64,000 nt of DNA from Strongyloides papillosus (Eukaryota; Nematoda; Chromadorea; Rhabditida; Strongyloididae): positions 496,001 through 560,000 of the forward strand of contig SRSI01000028.1 of assembly GCA_005656395.1 (NCBI GenBank), in the 5' to 3' direction. Each line of letters opens with the position of its first letter. Positions within the stretch are counted from its first letter, which is position 1. The notes below the pieces were generated by a model. It had not been told where the DNA came from, did no database searches, and saw only the letters and a list, made by a program, of their open reading frames with translations. Both the position numbers and the translations under genes were made by a program. Shown piece by piece: positions 25,564 to 36,364 of the stretch.

Positions 25564-27879
25564 AATATTAAATAATATCAATTATTTTATTTAAAACCAG
25601 TTATATGAAAAAAACGTATATTTATATTTTTATATGGTTCTTCTTCCTCTAATAATAAATTTTCTCTTAAATCTTTACTATTTTATCTCTTTTATAAAAG
25701 AATGTTAAAAATGACCGGCTAATAAGACTCTTTGATATATTCGAGTAAATTTAATTCAACGACACACATTGTTATCTGTATATATTCGTTAGCGCATAAT
25801 AGCTAAAGTATTATTGATGACTTTACTTTCAAAGTACAGATCATTTATAAACTTTATTCTTAGTAAAAATTTAAATAACTCAAGAACGACTGAGCACAAT
25901 ATACTTCATAAATGGAATTACTAAATAAAAAATAAATTAGAGTATAATATCTTATCATATACAGGTACGTAAATAATTTGATTAGATTTCCATACTTTTA
26001 CGAATGTCAGTACTTTATTTCTAAATATATTAAAATATGACTTCTTCTAATTATTGTTATATATAACACATTTACATTTATTTTATAATAAGTAATTAAA
26101 TTGTTGTTAGATATATTATAATACTACTAATTCACTAAAATTTTCATAAAAAGTTATATTATATTAAGAAAAATGTTTTCTAAAATATATTTTTTCAAAG
26201 TTTTCTTGTTCATATTCTTTTTATTTATATGTAACATTTTTTATAATAATATGATAAAAATGCGTAGGATTTCGTACTTTGCACTACTACATATTACATT
26301 GGTAGTTTTAAAATCAAAAAATTTTGAGGCAACACATTATAGTATATAATATTTTTAAAAAATGTTTTTTATTACATACATTTATTTTTAAATGTTTTAA
26401 ATCACTTTTTTATAATAAGATATAATTTTTTTATAGATGCAAAAATATTTTTTTCAAATTGGTAAAAGAAAAAATTTATTGATATAGCAATTATTAAGTT
26501 ATCTCATTTCTACGTCAGATTTTTAATTGTGACATCATATAAACCGATATTCTTTAATTTATAATACATACTTATTTCGACAACCTTAACTAAAAGTTGT
26601 TTTGATTAGTTTTTTTTTTAGTTCTATGATTTGAAGTTTTTATTTTTATAAATCACTAAGATATATATATTTTCATTGCGAAATAAACCTAATGTATAAG
26701 AATTAATCTTTGTTACTATTAATTTAGCAATATTTACACTTCCTTATCAATTTTACTAATAATCGCATTTCCTTGATTTATTGAAATAGGCTAAATTTAT
26801 ATTAGTCTATCTTTACTGCATTATATTTTTGCTTCCACCTCGTTAATGCTTGCACCTTTGTAGAAATTTTAATTAATCATCTTTTAAATACTATAAAAAA
26901 TCACCATTAAAATTAATTAACCCTATGCTACAAATGTAAAAAAATATCAATGGATCTAAAAAATCAAATGTATATATTTTTTAGGTTAATCAAATTAAAT
27001 TGATGTAATAAAAATGGTATTTAACAGATCATTTTGTGTAAAAGCAATGAATTATCACAGTTATTAATTTTCCACAACTGTCAAATTAATTTAATTTAAA
27101 TATGCTACATAACTTTTTTAATAAAAGATTTAATATTAATGGTAATTTATCCATATTGTAATTTATTATAGATTTGAAAAAAAAATTTAACACTAATGTC
27201 ATTTCGTAGAAAGATCAATTGTTTTACTTAAAATAAAATAACTTCTAAAGAAAACAGTAAATATAATTTTTATTAATAATGAAATATCAACGTTTTTTCA
27301 ACATATTCCTAAAATATATTGGACTTAGAATTCCTACAATTATATTAAATTTTTTAATCTATAACAAAATCACCAATTTTTATAAAAATTGAAAGTCTTT
27401 TATTAAAAAATTTTAAAGTGATAATTTAGAAAATATTTCTACCAATATTCTGATAAAATAAAAGAAACTTAAACCAATAACTATAATATCACTAATTATG
27501 ATTATGTTTGAAAAATGTTATGGTTATCCAAATATCGTTTATTTTCTAATATTTTTTTAGTATTTAAAAGAAATTTTCCATTGTCTTTTATAATTTTTAA
27601 TATTAATAAAATTCTTTTTGGTATAGAATATTATATATAATTATCTTATTTATGAATATTAAAATTGCCTGTTTATTAAATATATGAAGTAAAATAGTAA
27701 GGTTAAGTATAATAAATTAAAACATACTAAGTGATGTTCATATACAGTGATAACTACGCAAAACAAATTGAAATATTAATAAATTATGTGAAAACACTAA
27801 AAGAAATCATTTTTTCAAAAAGTTTAAGTATAGAAAATTCTAAAAATCAGATATGAAAAAATATGAATTTCGAAAATTA
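25564..27879. other. Intergenic upstream of the TGF-beta-like gene
   Basis: A+T-rich; no gene supported. A 58-codon ORF at 26173-26349 (+) begins like a signal peptide, but its composition is what random A+T-rich DNA gives. Confidence 0.5.
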
Positions 27880-28400
27880 GGCTCAGATTGCTTTAAAAAG
27901 TAATTTCCGAACACTAAAAATCAACATCATCACAAAAATCCCACCCTGCTAATGTTTATTACCTCTAACCAGCAAAATCTCCTAAGAACCTCTATAAGTC
28001 AATTCGCTGACTTATCTGACTCCAGAAATAAATTTTTCATCATTTGAAACAATATTCTTCTGCAGAATGCTACCCTATGGCCAGTCCTTACTTTAAACCT
28101 TCTACTCAGGCTAAGGGCTAATTCTACCGATAAAAAACACCTAATAGTAGTATTTACGGCATTTGAGAGCGTTCCATCTTTTAGATTTGCTTTTTGAAGG
28201 CATTAGAAGAACCGGTAATTTACGGCAACCTCTGTAACGTAAAGGAGTTGGCTACTAAGCATAAAATTCTATTCTTAGGTATCTATTTAATCTAGAAAGC
28301 AGTTAGCTTTATCGAAACTTCGTTTCTTAGACTAACAATTTGCATTTGTATTGGAGGAGGGGTAGATCAAAGTCGTTTCATTCGCTCACAATAAAAAATT
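27880..28400. other. GC-richer island of unknown origin
   Basis: For about 500 bases the sequence is clearly richer in C and G than both flanks, with runs such as CCCACCCTGC, CTACCCTATGGCCAGTCC and GGAGGAGGGG. All six frames are broken by stops, so it is not an intact gene. I see no tRNA or rRNA motif. It could be a decayed gene or transposon, or a foreign or organellar insertion. Confidence 0.5.
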
Positions 28401-29397
28401 TAATATTAGAATATTTTTATTGTTTTAACAGATATTCATATTTGAAATATTTAATAATTAATCGATCCTTTAATACTTTTTAATGATCTATCGAATGAAA
28501 CTAATTTCATGAAAATCTATCCAAGAATTAAAGAGATAGAAAACAATTTCTACATTTTCATTGAAAAAAGCATTTAATATGATAATGTTTAATTCATATC
28601 TCAATTAACCCTTGAAACTAGAAATTTGATATTAAATAGAAAAATAAATTTTGTAAATTAGTTAGCATATTTTTTTATATATATTACTAGCACCAGGATT
28701 CCTGTTTTTTAATCAATGAATTTTTTTCTTACCGTGTTACATTTGACACCAAAACTTGTAGCACCTAAACTATAGGTTTTATTAAAGTTAACAAGACAAT
28801 AATTACAACAAGCTTTGACATAGAAATTATGCTACATAGGATAATTTTTGAGAAAATGATTTTCATATTCATATAATAATAATAAAATTTCTATGTTTTA
28901 AATAAAATTATTTTAACTTAAATGTACTTTGGTCGAATTATCCTAACATTTTCTTAATAAACATAAAAATTTTTATTGAAAAAATTTATCTACCTTTTTA
29001 ATTTTAACCCAATAAAATCTAAAAATTTGACATTTGTCAATTTTTTTTATTTTTACTTTTTTAAATTTTAAAATATCACAAAAATAGAATATGCAGTAAT
29101 TAATGCTATTTTCAATCGATAAACTGTAATATTTCTTTTGTCTTTTTGTTAATTAGTTGCACAGAAAAGTATCTCCAGTATTATTATATTGATAAAAGTT
29201 GATACAAATTTATGAAAAATGCAATGTCCACTCTGAATAAAAACATTTAGTATAGCAATTCTTGAAGTTTAATATGTGTACTACATATGAAAATAATGAA
29301 ACACTTGGCATTTAATAAAAAAAATTAATTTATCGAAATCATAATATACATACTATATAAAATAATAATTATTATTAAAAATATTAAAATTTCTCTA
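28401..29397. other. Intergenic
   Basis: Return to ordinary A+T-rich sequence; nothing recognised before the foldback element. Confidence 0.5.
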
Positions 29398-29417
29398 CAC
29401 ACAGAAAAAAAAGGACA
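29398..29417 (+). repeat. Left terminal inverted repeat of the foldback element
   Basis: CACACAGAAAAAAAAGGACA, preceded by TA at 29396-29397. Confidence 0.8.
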
Positions 29418-29534
29418 GATTTTGATAAATCTATCTATAATGTAAAAAAATGTCCTACCATTTTTAAAAATTGAATATTATTCAAATTTTAAAATTATCA
29501 AGCAATAGCAAAAATTTTTAAACAACACAAAATA

Positions 29535-29566
29535 TTGGGTTGTCGTATACATTTTGTCGTTTTTTT
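29535..29566 (+). repeat. Mariner-like terminal-repeat relic
   Basis: Follows a TA (29533-29534) and matches about 25 of 32 positions of the mariner-like end at 63804 in this window, sharing the cores TTGTCGTA/CTGTCGCA and TGTCGTTTTTTT. No partner end was found nearby, so it is a solo relic inside the foldback element. Confidence 0.4.
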
Positions 29567-29983
29567 ACAAAGATATATATGTTTAACTTTTTAAATTAAT
29601 GTGACTTTTTTTAATTTTGATATTTTTTATGACATTATGCCCATTTTGATCTTAACTTGTTTTTTTATTTTATAAAATATGCTATTAAAAGTCAATTTCG
29701 TGTAAAATTATTGATGTTTTAATAAAGATCATTATTCTAAACAATCTATTAACGACAATAAGTTTAAAAATTTCACAACAATAATAAAGAAAAGCAGTAA
29801 TTATTTATTCACACAAAGTATTATTATTTAAAAATATTATTTTAGTATTCGTTCTTATTTTAAATTAAAATATGTAAAAGTTATTTTTTTTACTATTAAT
29901 AAAAATCTATATTATTTTATAACTTTTCATAATTTTGATTTTTAAAGATGATCTTTAAAAGACATGGAAAATGAAATTTGACA

Positions 29984-30074
29984 GTCAACTACATTAAATA
30001 TGCCACATATTTGTAAAATTTGCTACATCTTATGACATTTTGCGCCATCTTTTTAACCAATTTGCACCATCTTA
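29984..30074 (+). repeat. Subterminal inverted repeat, left copy
   Basis: Built from the modules CTACATYAAATATGCYACAT, GCTACATCTTATGACATTTT and GCGCCATCTTTTTRACC. The same modules occur inverted, in slightly different arrangement, at about 30482-30572. Confidence 0.65.
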
Positions 30075-30481
30075 GTAAATTTTTGCGACATGTATCTTTC
30101 ATACCAAATAAAATATTCTTCAACATAATTTAGGTATGTTAAAGAGTAAAATAATATTATTAAAAATAAAGTGGAATTGAATTGGAAAAAGTGACTTTCG
30201 CTTGTCTATTGGGTAACAAAAATGGTTTTTTTAAGAAACATACATAATATGGGCAGGCGAAAAAGCATTCTTTTTTATTTTTTACTAACTTATTTTTTGA
30301 TTATTCCATTGGATTCAGTTCACACACGGTTACGCACTTTACAGCGACTCCTACCCTAATTAAGTTAAAAAAGAGACGATGGAAATCAACTTGCCTGTGG
30401 TCACCTATGATCAAGCAAAATGGCATTAAAAAAGGAAAAAATATGAGTAACCATGGGCAAGTGAACGTCTACCGTCTGAAA

Positions 30482-30572
30482 AAAGATGGCGCAAATTGGT
30501 CAAAAAGATGTAGCAAAAATGATAAAAACGGCGCAAAATGTCATAAGATGTAGCATATTTGATGTAGATAAC
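30482..30572 (-). repeat. Subterminal inverted repeat, right copy
   Basis: Inverted counterpart of about 29984-30074, with the GCTACATCTT and GCGCC modules rearranged. Confidence 0.65.
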
Positions 30573-30962
30573 TCTTAAATTCTGGGGTTCAAAAGGCATT
30601 ATGAAAACAATTTAGAGCATCAAACGTGAAAATTTTATAAAATATAATTTATAATAATTCAAACGATTGAAAAATATTTAAAAAATGTACTGTAATATGT
30701 TAAAAATGTTTTTTTTTTATAAAAGTGTTTGTAATTTTCCATAGAATTAAATTCTAACCTTGTATTTTAAAATGTATTGTAGAAAACACTTATGTTCTAA
30801 AATAAAAATAGTATACTAAAAAAAGAGAAACTTATTTTAATAATTCATTAATTATTGTTTTAATTTTTCATGTACAAAATAATTGTGATAAAATTAGTCG
30901 CAAATAAAGAAAATTTGAATTTTATTTGGTGGGACAAATTTATTACATTTTATGCAAACCTG

Positions 30963-30982
30963 TGTCCTTTTTTTTCTGTGTG
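30963..30982 (-). repeat. Right terminal inverted repeat of the foldback element
   Basis: Exact reverse complement of the left repeat, followed by TA at 30983-30984. Confidence 0.8.
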
Positions 30983-31193
30983 TAACTTCTTTTCAAAATC
31001 TAAATGATGATATTTGAAAATTTTAGTATATCATTATAAAATTACAATTTTTAATAATAACATATTGATGATTAGAGGACAGATATGCAAAAATGTAAAT
31101 TATTTTTATAAATTACTATTCCCCTTAAACATTCATGCAAATTTTTTTATTATATAATGACAAAAAAAATTGATAGATTGTCATTTATTTTAA

Positions 31194-31760
31194 ATGTCTA
31201 TCTCAAAAAAACAATTTGGTTTGACAGAATCAATAACAACTGCTGCACCTGCTGATATAGTTCCGCATCCTAAAAGACGCTACTCAAAAGTTCCAAGGAT
31301 AATAGAAGTCCCAAGCACTTCAAAGGGGGATGGGAGTTATATGGAAGATGTCTTAAATGAGACATCATTGAACAACTCTATTTTTATTCCTCTTGGAAAT
31401 GAAAGATTTAAAGTTTTTGGTACTGCTGATGGTGTTGTTGACATCGCATACACAACACCAACTGAAGGTGGTTTAACTTTTCTATTATATAGACGTATTG
31501 GATCTCACAAGAACTATACAATTGAAAGTGTACGTCAATATCCAAAAACATTAACAATAAAAGAGATTGATACATCAATAACAATAGCAGATGATAATTC
31601 TTCTTCTACGAAGGATATTTATTTCGCTTCTGTAAAGAATTCTATTTCCCACCCTGCCAAAAATACTACTATTGAGAATCTAGGAACGAAAAAAAAGTAT
31701 CAGGGCCATTTTATCGCTCCAAATATTATCGAAAAGTATCAACATGAAATATATATGTGA
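31194..31760 (+). CDS. Intronless orphan protein, 188 residues
   Basis: A single ORF with good codon character and mixed composition, unlike the low-complexity chance ORFs nearby. I do not recognise it. Seen: no signal peptide or membrane segment; a Pro/Lys/Arg-rich N-terminal linker (about residues 20-45, PHPKRRYSKVPRIIEVPS); then a compact-looking stretch with alternating hydrophobic strands (SIFIPLGNERFKVFGTADG, VVDIAYTTP, LTFLLYRRIG); and a polar C-terminus. It stands alone between a transposon 0.2 kb upstream and 1.9 kb of empty sequence, and has no visible introns, so a retrogene or lineage-specific gene is possible. The start is the first ATG in the frame. Confidence 0.6.
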   Translation: MSISKKQFGLTESITTAAPADIVPHPKRRYSKVPRIIEVPSTSKGDGSYMEDVLNETSLNNSIFIPLGNERFKVFGTADGVVDIAYTTPTEGGLTFLLYRRIGSHKNYTIESVRQYPKTLTIKEIDTSITIADDNSSSTKDIYFASVKNSISHPAKNTTIENLGTKKKYQGHFIAPNIIEKYQHEIYM

Positions 31761-33698
31761 CTTTTTATCTAGATAAGTCACAAATAATACAAGGATCGAT
31801 TTAATTAAAAAGAAACTCTTGGACGACATTAAATTCTTTTACGACAATTATTTCTATAGTCGTTGAGAAGACTAAACTATATTCTTTAACTCTTTATTTC
31901 ATCATTACATATTTCTTCTATATAATCATTTATTATACTAACACATTCATAATTTAATACACTAGTTATCTTGATTAGAAATATCGTATTAAAATAAAAA
32001 TAAAATATTTTGAAAGATTTAATTTTTTTTTTGCAATAATTAATATTAAAAAATCTAAAATACTTTATTGTAAAACTAGAATTACTATAATACAAATGCA
32101 AAAACAAAGATAAATTACATTTTGATATATTTAATAACTGAATATATAAATTGGTAATTATTTGTCATTTAAATATTTGATTTGAATGTAAAAATTATTA
32201 AAATAATAATTTCAATCTTCTACATTTTTGTTTTTAATTTTATGATAAAAAAATTTATCAGTCATAACAAGCATATCTGATTCAATATTTAAAATACTTA
32301 ATATTGTAGTAAAAAATAAAATGTTATGTTTACTTATTCTAATTAATTTATTTTATTTTCTCATTAAATGATACGTGGATTAGCCAAATGATTATTTTTA
32401 ATAATTAAATACAAAAATCAATAGTACATAATTAAAATTTAAGAAGCACATATATTTTCGAAAATATTATTATCCTGCAAAGTCGGAAATAATTGTTATG
32501 ATGAGATATGCATATTTTATGATTAAGTATTTATGTATTATTTCTAATATTTAAATTATTAAAAGTTAATATAAGTTGATTATTTTTCGGTGTTTAAACA
32601 AACTTCAATTTCAAGTCATTCTTATTTCATTTTTTGTTTTATATTTGAAAACTATTTTTGATGGTTAATAAAATAACCTTCTTGGAATACTAAAAATTTC
32701 AACTTGCCTCAATTATAAATGTATTCTTAAAAAAGGAATCCATTTATTTGCTAAATTATTATTATTTATTTTTGATCATATTATTGAAGTTCAAAAACTT
32801 TATTTAATTTTTTGTGAATAAAAATATATGCTTTATAGCATTATTTCATAATAAAATGTAACAAAAATATATTTTTAGCTGTATTGTATATATACTTAAC
32901 TATTTTTAATTAAAAAGTTTCTTACTCACTTATATTTTAAATGTCTTTGATTTAAATAGTAACACAATAAAGTATACATTTATATAGAAACCTCAAAAAA
33001 AGTTTTTTATTTATTCTATATTCATAAACAGATCAAATGGTAAGAAGATCATTTTAAGTTGTTAAAACTTTTATACACACAAATTTTATATAATTTTTTT
33101 AATATCAAATATACCGAATGGATGAATTCTTATATAGGGATATATTTGGCTTCTTTTTATGGAATATAAAGCTGATAAAAAATATAATTCATTAAATCTA
33201 TTCATTAAAAAACTACAATCTAAAATTAGAATTTTAATCACCTCAGAAATATTTGTCACATTGTATTGTCATAATAAAACAAGTGTTTAGATTAACTGTT
33301 AAATATAAAAAATCTTGTTCTTATATTTAGTTGTATGTAAGATTAATTTCATAAACCTATAATGTTTATAAAATTTTAAATTTGCAGGTTGTTAAAATTT
33401 ATTTTGTTTGATTTATGTAAAATAAAAATATAACAAGAATATTAGTTATAACAAAATGTTAAAAAATAATTTTATTTTCTTCTTTTAATAATCTTGAACA
33501 ATCATGTATTTAAAAAATATATTTAAATGAAAAAATTACATATTTAGTGATTACTAATATATAGTAAAAGGACAAGATATAAAAATGCTTTTTGTTCTTA
33601 AAAATATTCCTTTTTAATTTAAAGTGTTAAAGAAAGTATAAATGACATGTAAATACTTATATATACAGACACTCTAAATAATTAATTGTAAAATTAAT
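31761..33698. other. Intergenic, 1.9 kb
   Basis: A+T-rich. The ORF at 31886-32107 (minus) is Phe/Lys/Ile-rich low-complexity. Nothing else supported. Confidence 0.5.
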
Positions 33699-35772
33699 TT
33701 AACGTTTTCTACAACATAACTTATCAGAGGAACAAGATGTGTATTGCAATGGACACTCACAGGAAGTTCCAGTAATTGAATTTTGACATGGAATTACAAC
33801 AGGTAAAGAGCATGTACTACTACAAGTTTCTTGACATTTTGGACGACATTCTAGAAAATCTGCAGCTGATGTTTTTGGTTGTTGGAAACATATTTGTAAA
33901 CATGTTGATTGACATTGTGGAACACATGTATCTAATGATGGAGGTAGCGTAGTAGTAGTAGTAGTGGTTGTTGTGGTCAATTCTGTTGTTGTAGTGGGCC
34001 TTGGAGTTGTAGTAGTAGTAGTAGTCGTTGGAATTTCTGTTGTAGTTGTTGGCATTTCAGTTGTTGTTGTAGCATATACACAACCTGCATTACATGATGA
34101 TATGCAAACATTTATTGGTATGTTTTGGTTAGCACAATTATTTTGGCACAATGTTTGACATGGATTTCTTTGTTGAAGGGAGATATTTATTTGATATGAT
34201 AATTGTTCATTGCAACTTTGTTTACAAACATCCTTGCAATCAGTTCCTGTAACTGTACAGAATGTTTCACAAGCTCTTTGACAGAAACATGCTGCTGTTT
34301 GGATATTTGAATCACAATCAACTGATGATTGAACTTCAGTAGGCATGATTTGTGATTGTTCACTTTGAATTCCATTTGACACCTCCTCATGAATTATTAT
34401 ATTTTGTAAATTTTGTTGAGGAAAAGAATCACATGCTTTTTTACAAGTTTCAGAACAGTTAGTCTTTTCTACATTATTAATAGAACAGCTTTGTTGACAT
34501 GTTTCATAACAATTAACTTCTTTTAAACAAATATCACTACATTCAACATCACTTTTCTGATGAGATAAGCAAATTAATTGACAATTGTTATAATAATCAT
34601 TGTTATTATTACTTTGAATTGTTTTATTAGTTACTGATTCTTCAGATGGTGATGCACAATATGTTCCACAGTTATTGTTACAAGCATAATTACATATATT
34701 TGCATCGTGAATTTGAATTAAACAAACATTTTGACAACTCCCAACACATACAGGTAAACACTCATTTGTCTTTTGAATAATTTGTTCAAAATTTGTAGTT
34801 GATTGCATTTGTACTGTAGTTGTAGTTGGGATTTCAGTTGTTGTTGTAGTAGTTGTTGTAGATGTAGTTGTTGTAGTAGTAGAAGTAGTTGGTATTATCT
34901 TTGTGGTGGTTTCAAATGTTATTCCACTATCAGGTGAACAGGCATTTTTACATGCTGGTGTACAAATATCAATGGTCTGATTGTATTGGGAGATACATTG
35001 CTTTTGGCAATCATCTTGACAGGTACACTCATTATGGCATGATATTTCACATATATCATTAGTACATTTATTAGAGCATCCAGCATCACAAGCAATATGT
35101 TGAATTGTAATAACTAAAATATCAGACTTTGTAATATTATTCTTTTGACTATCAGTGATAGTCTCTGTTGATTGCATGATCTTTTCACCTTCTGGTTTGG
35201 CATAATTCAAACATGTTGATTGGCATGAATTTAAACATGATGGTGAACAGGCATTCTTGTTAATAACACTATTTGATGTTACACAATTTTCATTACATAT
35301 ATTTTGACATGAATTCATACAATTAGTGATAATTGTTATTGGCATTGTAGAATCATTGTTATTACAACCACAATCATTAAAAACTGGGGCTTGTGTTGTA
35401 GTGGTAGTTTCAATGATAGGAATTAATGTTGGAATAACTGTGGTAGTAGTTGTTGTTGTAGTTGTTGTAGATGGTTTTGTTGTAAATGTCATTTCAGTAG
35501 TAGTTGTAGGGTTTTCTGGTGATGAGCATCCACAAGAAATCATAACAGCTGCATTAAATGTTGCTTGGTATCCATTTGAACATTGACAATATGGTGTAGG
35601 TGATACGTTGCTATTACAGCCACAATCCTTTCTATGTCTTACAATTCCTCCCTAAAAATTAACAATAATAATTATAATGGTAAAAAAATAAATAATTATA
35701 TCTTACATCAATTGAAGATAAAACCAAAAGTAACAAAAATGTACAATGAGCAGATTTCCCAAAATTAAGCAT
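33699..35772 (-). CDS. Secreted Cys-rich, Thr-rich (mucin-like) protein
   Basis: Two exons, 35772-35707 and 35651-33699, phase 0, 672 residues. Exon 1 is a signal peptide (MLNFGKSAHCTFLLLLVLSS). The rest alternates Cys-rich modules with Thr-rich spacers. The modules repeat Cys at four-residue spacing (for example CSPSCLNSCQSTC and CTPACKNAC), each closing with CxxxC-type pairs. There are three main poly-Thr/Pro tracts, encoded at about 35395-35510, 34815-34905 and 33945-34075. The C-terminus is a distinct short Cys block (CECP...CSSDKLCCRKR). Thr tracts are typical O-glycosylation sites, so this is probably a matrix, cuticle or mucus-coat component; that is inference. I know no named family with this exact pattern. 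The Thr tracts are microsatellite-like and probably vary in length between strains. Confidence 0.75.
33945..34075. repeat. Trinucleotide repeat coding for poly-Thr
   Basis: Runs of GTA and GTT on the plus strand (ACT/ACA on the coding strand) make a Thr-rich spacer within the mucin-like gene; like tracts lie at 34815-34905 and 35395-35510. Confidence 0.7.
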
Positions 35773-36364
35773 GTTGTGTTCCAAAAACTAATGAAGAATA
35801 CCTTGGTGACAGAACTTTTATAGTAATGGGCAAGTTCTTATCGAGCTTGTTTAATTATTTGACACAACAAAAGAAGTACACTTGTTAGAATAAACAACTG
35901 GTAACAACTTTTTCCTTAACCAACATAATTACAAACATCAATGGAGTAAATTTTTTTTAAGAGATTCAATGTGTTTAATCTTAGTGAGAAATACTTGAAA
36001 AATTATGCGTTGAATATGATAAACTATAGTTAAGGTACTTGCTACTTTTAATTCATAGTTTGTGTGTAAAATTCTTGTTGGAACAGAGGTTTTAACTTGT
36101 TAAAAGACCAGTGTTATTCAATATTTCAATTGTAATTGTAGAAATACAATATTTTTAACACAACAATTTTATGTATAAAAATAAACAATTGTTGTTTATT
36201 GAAGAATTTGATGACCTAATTGTTAAAATAAATAAATTATACTTAATTATATTTAAAACAAGACAGCATATTTAATATAAAAAATTCCTTAGTTTACTCT
36301 TTTAACAAATTTACAGTAATTTTAATGATTAATAATGTAGTAAGAAAACTATGTTTAATATCTT
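35773..36364. other. Intergenic
   Basis: About 590 bases between the 5' end of the mucin-like gene and the 3' end of the coiled-coil gene, on the same strand. No feature recognised. Confidence 0.5.

Larger units (their letters stand above)
29398..30982. mobile_element. Non-autonomous foldback DNA transposon (TA target duplication)
   Basis: A perfect 20-base terminal inverted repeat, CACACAGAAAAAAAAGGACA at 29398-29417 and its complement at 30963-30982, bounds 1585 bases and is flanked on each side by TA (29396-29397 and 30983-30984). Weaker similarity between the ends continues for tens of bases. A second, internal inverted pair lies at about 29984-30074 and 30482-30572. A TA duplication and a CA start fit the Tc1/mariner-type superfamily. 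No transposase-length ORF is present, so it would need to be moved in trans. The central about 280 bases (30190-30470) are GC-richer and themselves partly palindromic. Confidence 0.75.

Noticed and set aside
26173..26349. 58-codon ORF with a signal-like start
   Set aside because: Hydrophobic residues come from T-rich DNA; nothing after the first 25 codons looks like a protein.
31821..31850. Inverted sequence resembling the mariner-like end at 29535
   Set aside because: Only two short GTCGT cores match, at different spacing, and there is no TA-flanked terminus; probably coincidence.
33964..34158. Plus-strand poly-Val ORF (and the like at 35326-35586)
   Set aside because: Mirror of the Thr-coding repeats of the minus-strand mucin-like gene.
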